Shown: positions 8,240-16,379 of the stretch, piece after piece | Numbering within the stretch: position 1 is the first letter of the stretch | How the letters are laid out: every line of letters begins with the position of its first letter | Assembly (NCBI GenBank): GCA_034440395.1 | Contig: JAWXBW010000014.1 | Location: forward strand, 1 to 32,937 | Reading direction: 5' to 3' | Length of the DNA stretch: 32,937 nucleotides | Origin: JAAUTS01 sp034440395 | Lineage (GTDB): Bacteria; Verrucomicrobiota; Verrucomicrobiia; Methylacidiphilales; JAAUTS01 | Position numbers and translations under genes: made by a program | The notes under the pieces: model-generated | The model's input: only the letters and a program-made list of their open reading frames with translations | The model's database searches: none | Told to the model about the DNA's origin: nothing

Positions 8240-9865
8240 ATGAGTGAATCTACTGTCATGGAAAAAATCGTCGCCCTGTGCAAACGCCGGGGCTTTATCT
8301 TTCAATCCTCCGAAATTTATGGAGGTCTAAACGGCTTTTGGGACTACGGTCCACTCGGAGCCGAACTAAAACGTAACCTGCGCGAAGTTTGGTGGAAATC
8401 CATGACCCGCCAGCGTGATGACGTCGTCGGTCTCGACGCCAGCATCATCATGCACCCCAACATCTGGAAAGCTTCCGGCCATGTGGATACTTTTTCTGAT
8501 CCGATGAGTGATTGCTTAGTCACCCAGAAACGATTCCGCTCCGACCAGATTCAACCCCAGTCTGGCACCATTTATCGTTACACAGGTGCCAACTCCTCCA
8601 CTGGAGTATCAAGCTCTGACCCCTATTCAGTCCTACTCGTTTCAGGTAAAAATCCAGAGTCCGCTCGGAAAGTAGCTAAGCAATACTACACCCAGCGCGG
8701 AGCAACAGAACCTGAACTACTTGGCGAAAGCACTGAATCCGTCACCAACACTACTTCTTTCAATCCTGAAAACGGCGGCATGTTGACCGAACCCCGCGCC
8801 TTTAACCTCATGCTGGAAACCCATGTGGGCCCAATCAAGAGTGATGAGAACCGCGCTTATCTTCGCCCTGAAACTGCCCAAGCCATTTTTGCACAATATA
8901 AAAATGTACTTGATAGTTCTAGACTTAAACTGCCCTTCGGCATTTGCCAAATCGGGAAGGCCTTCCGCAACGAGATCAACCCACGTAACTACACCTTCCG
9001 CTCACGCGAGTTCGAACAAATGGAATTAGAATTCTTTATCAAACCAGATGAAGTGACGGAGAAACTACAGGGTTCAGTCACCCAATGGTCTGAAGGAGCC
9101 GATCTCACCACACCGCAAGCTAACTGGGGTTGGGAAATGTGGCATCGCTATTGGGTGGCTGAACGAACCACGTTTTACGCCTCCATTGGACTAGGAGCAG
9201 ATGTCTTAGACTACCACTGGCAGAAGCCGGAAGAGCTTGCACACTACGCCCGTGCCTGTGTCGACATTCTCTTTAAATTCCCTTTCGGCACGGAGGAGTT
9301 GGAGGGCATAGCTGCGCGTGGGAGTTATGATTTGGATCAACACAGCAAGTTTGTCGGGAAGCCCCAGGATTATTTTGATGAAGAAGCTAAGCTGCGCTAC
9401 GTGCCACACGTGATCGAGCCTTCGGCTGGCTTAGATCGTTTAGCCTTAGCGGTTCTCTGTGCTGCTTTTCACGAAGAAGAGACGGTGGATGAGAAGGGGA
9501 AAAAAGAAGTCGTTACGACTTTAAAACTTCACCCGAAAATTGCGCCGATTAAGGTAGGTATCTTCCCACTTTTAAAGAATAAACCAGAACTCGTTTCTCG
9601 AGCTAAAGACATTTACCGAAAACTTTCGCAGCAAATGAATGCGTTCTATGATGAGTCCGGCTCCATTGGCCGACGCTACGCCCGCCAAGATGAAGTGGGA
9701 ACGCCCTTCTGTATTACGGTGGATTTTGAAACACTGGAAGGAATCAAGGAGGGCGACCAAGCAGGACAGCTTGAGACCGTGACCCTACGACATCGTGATT
9801 CGAAGAAACAAGAACGCATTCCGACCTCAGAACTACTAGCCAAAATAACAGAACTAATCGGTTAA
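8240..9865 (+). CDS. glyS: Glycine--tRNA ligase, single-chain (alpha2) type
   Basis: This enzyme charges tRNA-Gly with glycine. It is the class II, homodimeric form also found in eukaryotes, archaea and some bacteria, rather than the two-subunit GlyQ/GlyS form. Clear family blocks are the start VALCKRRGFIFQSSEIYGGL with FWDYGPLG, the catalytic-core block LRPETAQAIFAQYKNV, motif 2 (FRNEINPRNYTFRSREFEQ) and motif 3 (EPSAGLDRLALA). A C-terminal anticodon-binding domain contains IAPIKVGIFPLL and RYARQDEVGTPFCITVDF. I chose ATG 8240 (541 residues); a GTG at 8213 would add nine residues that family members lack and would sit on a likely -10 box. larB follows after 21 bases, so it probably heads an operon. 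Confidence 0.94.
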   Translation: MSESTVMEKIVALCKRRGFIFQSSEIYGGLNGFWDYGPLGAELKRNLREVWWKSMTRQRDDVVGLDASIIMHPNIWKASGHVDTFSDPMSDCLVTQKRFRSDQIQPQSGTIYRYTGANSSTGVSSSDPYSVLLVSGKNPESARKVAKQYYTQRGATEPELLGESTESVTNTTSFNPENGGMLTEPRAFNLMLETHVGPIKSDENRAYLRPETAQAIFAQYKNVLDSSRLKLPFGICQIGKAFRNEINPRNYTFRSREFEQMELEFFIKPDEVTEKLQGSVTQWSEGADLTTPQANWGWEMWHRYWVAERTTFYASIGLGADVLDYHWQKPEELAHYARACVDILFKFPFGTEELEGIAARGSYDLDQHSKFVGKPQDYFDEEAKLRYVPHVIEPSAGLDRLALAVLCAAFHEEETVDEKGKKEVVTTLKLHPKIAPIKVGIFPLLKNKPELVSRAKDIYRKLSQQMNAFYDESGSIGRRYARQDEVGTPFCITVDFETLEGIKEGDQAGQLETVTLRHRDSKKQERIPTSELLAKITELIG

Positions 9866-9886
9866 TCAACCGAGAATGGGATATCT

Positions 9887-10582
9887 ATGCCTAAGCTACG
9901 CACAAAGTTACCCCCACATAAAAAGGATCCCTTCGCCCATGTTGACTTGGAGCGTTTGGCTCGTTGTGGTGCGTCAGAAGTTATTTTCGGATTAGGAAAA
10001 ACACCGGAGCAAATTCTGGCTATTGCCCAAATCTTAAAAAATGCAGACCAATCCGTTCTCATCACACGCACCAATGTGACGGTCTGGAAAAAACTCAAGC
10101 CGCATTTCCCCGGTGCTCGCTTTGATCTCAGTGCACATTTAATTTCTTGGAGAAATCCTCGCTCCGCACCTACAGCTAAACCACTTCATATTCTCGTTTG
10201 TGCCGCCGGAACTTCGGATTTACCCGTAGCTGAAGAAGCTGCTCTTACCGCTGAATTTTACGGAAATAAGGTGGAGCGTTTGTATGATGTAGGCGTGGCG
10301 GGACTTCACCGTTTATTGAAGCATTTGGAAAAGCTGCGCTCATGCCACGCCATTATTGCCGTAGCCGGCATGGAGGGTGCCCTGCCTAGTGTGATCGGTG
10401 GACTGGTCGCCTGCCCCGTGATTGCGGTGCCCACCAGTATCGGCTACGGTGCAAATTTGCAGGGCGTGGCTGCGCTGCTCGGGATGCTGACCTCTTGCGC
10501 TTCAGGCTTGACCGTGGTGAATATCGATAACGGTTTCGGAGCGGCCATGGCGGTAGAGCGTTTAAAATTTTCACCCTCATGA
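9887..10582 (+). CDS. larB: LarB-like pyridinium-3,5-biscarboxylic acid mononucleotide synthase
   Basis: LarB carboxylates nicotinic acid adenine dinucleotide and releases AMP, the first step in making the nickel-pincer nucleotide cofactor used by lactate racemase (LarA). The protein is 231 residues long, near the family norm of ~230-250. The N-terminal part (HVDLERLARCGASEVIFG, KTPEQILAIA) and the C-terminal NCAIR-mutase-like half are both clear. The latter has VCAAGTSDLPVAEEAALTAE, YDVGVAGLHRLL, AGMEGALPSVIGGL, PTSIGYGANLQGVAALLGML, CASGLTVVNIDNGFGAA. The start lies 21 bases after glyS, and the end overlaps the epimerase gene by 4 bases (ATGA), so it is translationally coupled. No larC, larE or larA lies in this window. 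Confidence 0.93.
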   Translation: MPKLRTKLPPHKKDPFAHVDLERLARCGASEVIFGLGKTPEQILAIAQILKNADQSVLITRTNVTVWKKLKPHFPGARFDLSAHLISWRNPRSAPTAKPLHILVCAAGTSDLPVAEEAALTAEFYGNKVERLYDVGVAGLHRLLKHLEKLRSCHAIIAVAGMEGALPSVIGGLVACPVIAVPTSIGYGANLQGVAALLGMLTSCASGLTVVNIDNGFGAAMAVERLKFSPS

Positions 10583-11463
10583 TTTTTCAAAATCAAAACG
10601 TGCTCGAATTAAAATCAGGTTCTAGCCGTGCGCTAATTGATCCTCAGGGTGGGCGGCTTCTTTTATGGGAAGTCCATGGGCGTCAGGTGATTTATTGGCC
10701 AGAACAGGCCAACTGGTCTCAACCTTTAAAAATCCGTGGGGGGAACCCTATCTTATTTCCTTTTGTTGCTCGTCACATGGTTGATGGAAAAATAGGTTTC
10801 TGGAAGGATCAGACAGGCGTGGTTCGGGAAATGCCCATGCATGGCTTTGGCCGCAACTGTCTTTATCATGCTGAAATTAAAGAAAATACCTGCACCCTGA
10901 CTTTAACTGATTCTGAAAGCACCCATGCTTTTTACCCCTATTCGTTTAACTTTCAAATTACTTACACGCTCGGCCCTAAAAGTTTAGACACGCAACTAAC
11001 CACAAAAAATCTCTCGACGACTTCCCTGCCGTATTATGCAGGACACCACTTTTACTTTGCTCTGCCGCATCAAGATCGCGCTGCTTGGGAATTCGCCGTC
11101 GATTCCACGCAGCAAGTGCGACAGAATTCAGACGGTTCCATCTTTCCCCAATCTCGTAGCTCCAAACCTTTTCGACTTTCTGATCCAGAATTTATTGATT
11201 CGTTACACATCTTAAGCGGCCAAGGCCCTGTTCTGCTCAGGAACCCCAACACTGGCCAAAGTCTAGCTATTCACCTGAACTGGCCAGAGACGGTGCCGTG
11301 GTTTTCTGTGACAAGTTGGACGGAGAAATCTGACTCAGACTTTTATTGTTTAGAGCCTTGGCTTGGATTGCCTAATGCCATTCATCACGGAAGAGGTCTG
11401 CGTCACCTCCCTCCTGGTGAACAAGAAACAGCCCGCTGCTTAATCGACCTAGGTAAGTGGTAA
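10579..11463 (+). CDS. Aldose 1-epimerase-like protein
   Basis: This 294-residue cytoplasmic protein belongs to the galactose mutarotase-like / aldose-1-epimerase fold. The family interconverts alpha and beta anomers of aldoses or hexose 6-phosphates. Visible blocks are SSRALIDPQGGRLLLWEVHG, a GGNPILFPFVARHM segment, PMHGFGRN (the His expected near a substrate-binding HG-x-x-R/N loop), YYAGHHFYFALP with the second conserved His, and a final FYCLEPWLGLPNA carrying the likely catalytic Glu. There is no signal peptide. It overlaps larB by 4 bases and ends 13 bases before the guanylyltransferase gene. Its exact sugar is unknown; a link to mannose or fructose metabolism through the next gene is inference. 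Confidence 0.85.
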   Translation: MIFQNQNVLELKSGSSRALIDPQGGRLLLWEVHGRQVIYWPEQANWSQPLKIRGGNPILFPFVARHMVDGKIGFWKDQTGVVREMPMHGFGRNCLYHAEIKENTCTLTLTDSESTHAFYPYSFNFQITYTLGPKSLDTQLTTKNLSTTSLPYYAGHHFYFALPHQDRAAWEFAVDSTQQVRQNSDGSIFPQSRSSKPFRLSDPEFIDSLHILSGQGPVLLRNPNTGQSLAIHLNWPETVPWFSVTSWTEKSDSDFYCLEPWLGLPNAIHHGRGLRHLPPGEQETARCLIDLGKW

Positions 11464-11476
11464 CCCCTAAAATAGT

Positions 11477-12541
11477 ATGACCCCAAACTCTCAAGCCTTT
11501 GTTTTTATTTTAGCTGGTGGCAGCGGTGAACGCTTCTGGCCTCTCAGCCGTAAAGATAAACCAAAACAACTCCTCCAGCTTTTTTCAAACCAGACCTTAT
11601 TAGGTGACACTTTAAAACGAGTCCAAAATTTAGCTCCAACTGAGCAGACTTTCATTCTAACTAACCAAGCGCAGAAAGAGTTAACGAAAAACCTTTTACC
11701 AACGATGGCAGAGTCTCAGATTTTAGCGGAACCGGCCAAGCGTGACACCGCACCCGCTGCTGCCCTCGCCACCGCAATCGCTTATGCTCGTGATCCCGAG
11801 GCCGTGGTTGTGCTCCTGCCTTCAGACCAATTGATAAAAAACGAGAAAGCCTTTCAACAAAACCTGCAGGACGCCATCCATCTGGCCGCTCAATCAAGTA
11901 GCATCATGACCCTCGCTATACCGCCGACTTATGCGGCCACAGGATTTGGTTACATGGAACTTGGAGAAGAATTTATTACTGGTGAGACCACAAAATTCCA
12001 ACATGTAAAACGCTTTGTAGAAAAACCAGACCTAGTCCGAGCCCAAGACTATAAAGAAGCTGGAAATTATTTTTGGAACGCTGGAATTTTCATCTGGAAA
12101 GCGTCCACCTTTTTAAAAGAAGCGCAGCGACTTTGCCCTGAGTTGGCAGAATTCGTTGAAAACTTTCCCACTCATTCAAGTGAAGCTTATATAGAAAAAA
12201 AATTTCCTCTTCTACCTAAAATATCCATCGACTACGCCCTGATGGAAAAAGCCTCATCTGTCATCGCTGCACGAGCTACTTTCGACTGGGATGACGTCGG
12301 GAGTTGGAGTTCCCTAGCCGATCACCTCCCGAAGGATTCCGAAATGAATGTACAGCAAGGCACGACTACTTTACTCGACTCTAAAAACAATACGATCTAC
12401 AGTCCGCATAAACATGTGTCTCTCTGCGGCGTATCGGATCTCGTCATCGTAGAAACGGAAGACGCTCTTTTGATTTGTCATAAAGATCGGGTGCAAGATG
12501 TGAAAAAGCTTCTGCCCCATGTTCCCGACCATTTACTGTAG
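11477..12541 (+). CDS. manC: Mannose-1-phosphate guanylyltransferase
   Basis: The enzyme joins mannose 1-phosphate and GTP to give GDP-mannose, a precursor for LPS and capsule sugars. The 354-residue length fits the single-domain guanylyltransferase without a fused phosphomannose isomerase domain. Motifs are the N-terminal nucleotide-binding signature FILAGGSGERFWPLSRKDKPKQ, LAEPAKRDTAPAAALA, VVLLPSDQLI, ATGFGYMELG, RFVEKPD, GNYFWNAGIFIWKA, IDYALMEKA and DWDDVGSWSSL. It is the last gene of the glyS-larB-epimerase run, and it is followed by tRNA-Val on the same strand. Confidence 0.94.
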   Translation: MTPNSQAFVFILAGGSGERFWPLSRKDKPKQLLQLFSNQTLLGDTLKRVQNLAPTEQTFILTNQAQKELTKNLLPTMAESQILAEPAKRDTAPAAALATAIAYARDPEAVVVLLPSDQLIKNEKAFQQNLQDAIHLAAQSSSIMTLAIPPTYAATGFGYMELGEEFITGETTKFQHVKRFVEKPDLVRAQDYKEAGNYFWNAGIFIWKASTFLKEAQRLCPELAEFVENFPTHSSEAYIEKKFPLLPKISIDYALMEKASSVIAARATFDWDDVGSWSSLADHLPKDSEMNVQQGTTTLLDSKNNTIYSPHKHVSLCGVSDLVIVETEDALLICHKDRVQDVKKLLPHVPDHLL

Positions 12542-12602
12542 GCCTCAACCAAACAACCTACCAGGTAAACCATAAATCGGGATGCCTTCCCAATAAAACA
12601 TC

Positions 12603-12630
12603 TTGCCCGACTAAACCAGCGAACTATGTT
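12603..12630 (+). promoter_or_regulatory. Putative tRNA-Val promoter
   Basis: TTGCCC at 12603-12608, a 16-base spacer and TATGTT at 12625-12630 (4 of 6). It would start transcription about 13 bases before the mature tRNA. Weak by-eye evidence. Confidence 0.3.
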
Positions 12631-12650
12631 TAATACTGTGTTCCACACAC

Positions 12651-12722
12651 GGATCCTTAGCTTAGTGGTAGAGCGTCCGCTTCACACGCGGAAGGTCACT
12701 GGTTCGAACCCAGTAGGGTCCA
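12651..12722 (+). tRNA. tRNA-Val(CAC)
   Basis: A 72-base cloverleaf is readable. The acceptor stem is GGATCCT/AGGGTCC with one T-G wobble. The D-arm is GCTTAGTGGTAGAGC, the anticodon stem TCCGC/GCGGA with loop TTCACAC, giving anticodon CAC (Val, GTG codons), and the T-arm is CTGG-TTCGAAC-CCAG. The discriminator is A at 12722. The CCA end is not encoded, since the next bases are CAC. Confidence 0.96.
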
Positions 12723-12741
12723 CACTCTTAACCTTCTGACT

Positions 12742-13698
12742 TCAATAAGGATTTTCGTCCGTTAATCCTTCAGTAGGCGGAACGTAAGGCTGCGCTTTAG
12801 GCGTTTTACGGGCATCAAAGGTTCTCTCTACCCGGTTAAAGATGCCAAAAATGGGTTGCCCTTTTCCATCAAAAAGTTCCACCACGAGCTTGTGTTTACC
12901 TTGGGGAACATCACTCCAAAATATAGGCCCGACCGTTTGCTCCACGAAGCCTTCGTACTCTTCTAAACTATAACGAATTTTAGCGCCCGAGCCATCTGCT
13001 GGAAGATTATGGATTATGTAATCAAAACAGATCCGGCCACGTTCATCCATTTCTATATCACCTTGGGCGGGTAGGTTCACCGTTAGATAGGGCAACTTAG
13101 GGTCAGTGTAATTTTGAAAGTCCTTTTTCTTAACGTAAAAGGTGAGCACAGCCATACAACCAGGTTGTTGAATCATGGTGCCGTCTGGTTTAACCACCAT
13201 GGCCCGGATCATGTAGCCGCCTTGACTGAGACCTTTTAAGCTCAACGGGGAGATGATGTCTGTTTTGACTATGGGCGGTGCATTATTGACGATGATGTGG
13301 AGACGGTTCCCGCCCTCTGCGAGAAAGTAGTTACTTAGACTAAAAAAAATATCCACGTCCTGCGTAGGTAAAATTTCTTTAACGTTCGGTGCTAAAATTT
13401 TTAACTCAATCGGTAACGACGGATCTAGAGGTAGTCCGTCATAGCCAGGCTCCACCCCGACTTCCATCGGATTCGACGGTGTAGCCATAGGTGCTACTGT
13501 GACTTCTCCAACAGTGGGAATCTCCGAGACAGATGCGGCGGGGCTTACCATCTCAGCCCTTGGGATGGTAGCAGGTTGGATAGAAGTATCTTCTTGAGCT
13601 AACAGAGGAAGGCTCAAGCTTAGAAAAAGAAAAACGAGGCAAACACAGATATTGACTCCTGTGTCGTAGGCCAAGAAGGTAGTGTTCTTTTTAAACAT
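12742..13698 (-). CDS. Exported protein of unknown function with Ig-like beta-sandwich segments
   Basis: This is a 318-residue protein using the ATG at 13698. Residues ~16-34 (VCLVFLFLSLSLPLLAQ) form a signal peptide ending AQ. A Pro/Val/Ala-rich linker follows to about residue 90. Two beta-rich segments come next. The first starts LKILAPNVKEILPTQDVDIFF and ends in YMIRAMVVKPDGT. The second starts LTVNLPAQGDIEMDERGR and ends in HKLVVELFDGKGQP. The opening I/L-x-x-P...V-x-F and the closing G-x-H/Y-x-L/I-x-x-x-x-x-D-G resemble Ig-like modules. I do not recognise a named family. Its start codon overlaps that of the divergent DNA glycosylase gene; an upstream alternative start at 13737 would lie deeper inside that gene. 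Confidence 0.7.
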   Translation of the reverse strand: MFKKNTTFLAYDTGVNICVCLVFLFLSLSLPLLAQEDTSIQPATIPRAEMVSPAASVSEIPTVGEVTVAPMATPSNPMEVGVEPGYDGLPLDPSLPIELKILAPNVKEILPTQDVDIFFSLSNYFLAEGGNRLHIIVNNAPPIVKTDIISPLSLKGLSQGGYMIRAMVVKPDGTMIQQPGCMAVLTFYVKKKDFQNYTDPKLPYLTVNLPAQGDIEMDERGRICFDYIIHNLPADGSGAKIRYSLEEYEGFVEQTVGPIFWSDVPQGKHKLVVELFDGKGQPIFGIFNRVERTFDARKTPKAQPYVPPTEGLTDENPY

Positions 13699-14551
13699 GT
13701 TACAACTTATCACAAAAAACTTTTCACTCCACCACACACTAAGTTGTGGTCAAACTTTTTGTTGGAAACAACTTCCCGCCTCCGCTTCTTGGCAGTGGCA
13801 AGGCTATATCTATGACATTCCCTGCCTTGCTCGGCAAGTAGGGAACGTCATAATTTTTGAAGGCTCTGCTGAGTTAGACGAAGCTCTGGTGCGCCGCTAT
13901 TTTAACTTAACTCCTGCATGGGATCAAATCCTCTCCAGCCTTCCTGATGATTTATGGCTCAATCAAGCTAGGAAAGAAGTGGCTGGCCTGCGCTGCGTCC
14001 ATGAACCATGGTGGGAATGCACCGCCAACTTCATCTGCTCGTCCCTTAAACAGATTCCTCAAATTGAACAGATTAACCAAAACTTAAGGAGTCGCTTTGG
14101 ACAGGTTATTTCAGGGACTTCCTTTTACCGTTTTCCCAGTGCCGAAACCCTAGCCACTTTATCAGAGAAGGATCTACGTGATTGCAAATTAGGTTACAGA
14201 GCTAAGCACTTATTTCGAGCCGCTCATCAGGTTTCTCACGGAGCCATTTCTTGGAATAGCCTAGAACAGATGCCTTTACAGCAAGCCAGCTGCGAGCTGC
14301 AAAAACTTGCAGGGGTGGGAGAAAAAGTTGCTCACTGTATTCTACTTTATGCGGGGAATCATTTAGACGCTTTTCCCTTTGATGTCTGGGTTTTCCGTCT
14401 CATGCACGAGCTCTACTACCCTAAACGTCGTGTCATGCCTGACCAGAAAACGATGGATCGCAAGGCTCAAAAACTTTTTGGAGCAACTCGTGGAATCGCT
14501 CAACATTACCTATTTCACTGGTATAGAACTTGTTACATGAAAAGCCGTTGA
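13697..14551 (+). CDS. ogg: OGG1-type 8-oxoguanine / DNA-3-methyladenine glycosylase
   Basis: This bifunctional DNA repair enzyme removes oxidised guanine and cleaves the abasic site. The 284-residue protein has the OGG1 N-terminal domain (LSCGQTFCWKQ, corresponding to the CGQ-F-W block of OGG1). It also has the helical core with ECTANFICSSLKQI and the helix-hairpin-helix LQKLAGVGEKVAHCILLYA. The catalytic Lys is K210 in GEKVAHC and the conserved Asp is D229 in AFPFDVW, as in human OGG1 K249/D268. I chose ATG 13697; a GTG at 13682 would add five residues. The start overlaps the divergent gene's start codon by two bases. The symbol ogg is by family resemblance; alkyl-base specificity cannot be excluded. 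Confidence 0.9.
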   Translation: MLQLITKNFSLHHTLSCGQTFCWKQLPASASWQWQGYIYDIPCLARQVGNVIIFEGSAELDEALVRRYFNLTPAWDQILSSLPDDLWLNQARKEVAGLRCVHEPWWECTANFICSSLKQIPQIEQINQNLRSRFGQVISGTSFYRFPSAETLATLSEKDLRDCKLGYRAKHLFRAAHQVSHGAISWNSLEQMPLQQASCELQKLAGVGEKVAHCILLYAGNHLDAFPFDVWVFRLMHELYYPKRRVMPDQKTMDRKAQKLFGATRGIAQHYLFHWYRTCYMKSR

Positions 14552-14627
14552 ATAAACTTAAGGGAATTCCACCAATAGTTAGGCCAACCGCCCAAAAAAA
14601 CTAGCCTAAACTACCCTAGCTTCCATC

Positions 14628-14655
14628 TTGACCTATACGACTTCCCATCTAGTGT
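14628..14655 (+). promoter_or_regulatory. Putative promoter, possibly leaderless, for the bamD-like gene
   Basis: TTGACC (14628-14633), 16-base spacer, TAGTGT (14650-14655), then 7 bases to the ATG at 14663. Transcription from it would begin at or just before the start codon. Confidence 0.4.
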
Positions 14656-14662
14656 TAGCGAG

Positions 14663-15691
14663 ATGATTCGCAGCTTAGCGTGTCTTGTTACACTATTATG
14701 TATTACCTCCAGCGTGGTTCACTCCGCCTTGGTCTGGAGACCTGGCGAGGGCTGGGTCAACGAAGGAAGCGGGCAAACCCTCGCAGCCAGCGATGCCAAA
14801 GCTGCGCTCCAAGCCGCCCGTACAATGGAATCGCAAGAACTCTTCAAAGACGCTCTTGATGCCTACCGTAGTATCACACGCCGTTGGCCTCTATCGAGCG
14901 TTGCTGGTGAGGCACAGTTTAAAGTGGCTCTCATGTTGGAAAAAAGAGCTGAATTTTGGGCCGCTTACAAAGCTTACCAAACGGTCGTAACGAAGCATCC
15001 TGGTAGCCAATTCTTCGACCTAGCCATCGAACGCCAATTTAGCATCGGCAACCTTTACTTAGCAGGGGAACCACAAAAGCTCTGGAAAATTCCCCTTTTG
15101 CCCTCCATGGATAAAACCTCAGAGATCTTCGAAACCGTCGTTAAAAATGCTCCTTACGGACCCCTCGCCCCCCAAGCTCTCTTTAAAATAGGACTAGCTC
15201 GTGAAAATCAGAAAAAGTGGAGTGATGCTATTTCCTCCTACAACAAACTGATTGATAAATACCCCGGCAGCGATGTGGCTGATGATGCTCAGTACCAAAT
15301 CGGTTACGCATGGTATCAAGCCGCCAGTCAACCCGAATACGATCAAAGCGCTGCCCAAAAGTCCATCGAAGCCTTTCAAGATTTTATGGTGCGATTTCCT
15401 AACAGTGAAAAACTTTCTCAAGCCCAAGATTACATGAAAGAACTGGCCACTCGCCGGGTGCAAGGCTCCATGAACATCGCAAGATTTTATGAAGCTCAGA
15501 AAAATTATAAAGCGGCACTCATCTACTATAGTGACGTGGTGCAACAAAATCCTAATTCTGAATTAGCCACCACGGCGAAAGAGCGAGTGGAAGCACTCAA
15601 AGGATTAGCGGAAGATATAACCGCCCCTCCAGCTCCTTCTTCGACGATTAAACTGTCCGACGAAAAACCTCAGACCTCCCCTGTTTTATGA
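14663..15691 (+). CDS. bamD: BamD-like outer-membrane assembly TPR protein
   Basis: This 342-residue exported protein has a signal peptide at residues 1-22 (SLACLVTLLCITSSVVHS). It continues with TPR-like helical repeats in the pattern typical of BamD/YfiO and its relatives: LFKDALDAYRSITRRWPLS, AYKAYQTVVTKHPGSQF, DAISSYNKLIDKYPGSDVADDAQYQIG, SIEAFQDFMVRFPNSE, ALIYYSDVVQQNPNSELA. BamD is an essential partner of BamA in inserting beta-barrel proteins. The signal peptide has no obvious lipobox cysteine, unlike E. coli BamD, so this may be a soluble or differently anchored relative. It overlaps lptE by 4 bases (ATGA), which suggests translational coupling of beta-barrel and LPS assembly. The symbol is by resemblance; CpoB-like or generic TPR proteins are the alternative. 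Confidence 0.8.
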   Translation: MIRSLACLVTLLCITSSVVHSALVWRPGEGWVNEGSGQTLAASDAKAALQAARTMESQELFKDALDAYRSITRRWPLSSVAGEAQFKVALMLEKRAEFWAAYKAYQTVVTKHPGSQFFDLAIERQFSIGNLYLAGEPQKLWKIPLLPSMDKTSEIFETVVKNAPYGPLAPQALFKIGLARENQKKWSDAISSYNKLIDKYPGSDVADDAQYQIGYAWYQAASQPEYDQSAAQKSIEAFQDFMVRFPNSEKLSQAQDYMKELATRRVQGSMNIARFYEAQKNYKAALIYYSDVVQQNPNSELATTAKERVEALKGLAEDITAPPAPSSTIKLSDEKPQTSPVL

Positions 15692-16224
15692 TTATCGCAC
15701 CACATTACCTCAAAAATATTCTCAGCACTTCCCTTCTCCTCGCTACTCTTACAGTGTTTACCAGCTGTGCCGGCTACCGTCTAGGCAACATACCTTCCGC
15801 TGAAATGAAGGGCGTTAAAACTATTTACGTTCCCGTTATCAAGAACGATTCCTACGAACCCAGTCTGCAAATAGTCACCACCAACGCTGTTATTCGCCAA
15901 CTAGAAACAGATGGAACTTATATGAGCTCTCGTCAGGATCGGGCTGACGCCAGCCTTGAGGTCACAATCACCAACGTGGAAAAAACTCCTAAGCGCGTGC
16001 AACGTGACAACGTCGTGGCTACACAGGAATATAGTGTCACGGTGACGGCCACCTTTACCTTAACCAATCATAGCACGGGAAAAAAAGTTGTCAGCTCTTC
16101 AGCCAGCGGCTCAACAGACTTCTTCCTCTTTAGCGACGTACAAGAGGGTGAGCGTCAAGCGCTACCCTTAGCGATTGATAAATTAGCCTACAACATCGTT
16201 AAGCAAGTCACCGAAGGCTGGTAA
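15688..16224 (+). CDS. lptE: LPS-assembly lipoprotein LptE-like
   Basis: LptE plugs the LptD barrel and is needed to place LPS in the outer membrane. The 178-residue protein has a lipoprotein-type signal with FTSC at Cys27, followed by the LptE-like start AGYRLG. It continues with the family pattern KGVKTIYVPVIKNDSYEPSLQ, NAVIRQLETDG, and a C-terminal helix region around LPLAIDKLAYNIVKQVTEGW. The length is typical (~160-200). The lipobox has Phe at -3 rather than Leu, which is tolerated but less common. The gene starts inside the bamD-like stop, and a strong hairpin terminator follows at 16331-16365. Confidence 0.86.
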   Translation: MIIAPHYLKNILSTSLLLATLTVFTSCAGYRLGNIPSAEMKGVKTIYVPVIKNDSYEPSLQIVTTNAVIRQLETDGTYMSSRQDRADASLEVTITNVEKTPKRVQRDNVVATQEYSVTVTATFTLTNHSTGKKVVSSSASGSTDFFLFSDVQEGERQALPLAIDKLAYNIVKQVTEGW

Positions 16225-16281
16225 GAGTAAGCAGAGAAGTGAATCAGGTAAGAAAAAAAGTAATCCTTCTTTCCTTCCCAT

Positions 16282-16306
16282 GGGTCTTATAATTTTCATA
16301 AGACCT
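16282..16306. repeat. Intergenic palindrome (GGGTCTTAT / ATAAGACCT)
   Basis: A 9-bp stem (one G-T pair) with loop AATTTTC lies between lptE and the rpsT terminator. It shares the ATAAG-x-CC word with the element at 4949-4977. No T-run follows directly. Confidence 0.4.
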
Positions 16307-16330
16307 ATTCCACCCTTTCTTTTAAGACAT

Positions 16331-16365
16331 AAAAAAACCGAGCCCGTTATGGTCTCGGTTTTTTT
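16331..16365. terminator. Bidirectional intrinsic terminator between lptE and rpsT
   Basis: AAAAAAACCGAG (16331-16342) pairs with CTCGGTTTTTTT (16354-16365) around an 11-base loop. T-runs are present on both strands, so it should end both the lptE (plus) and rpsT (minus) transcripts. Confidence 0.9.
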
Positions 16366-16379
16366 AAATTTTCTGAAGG

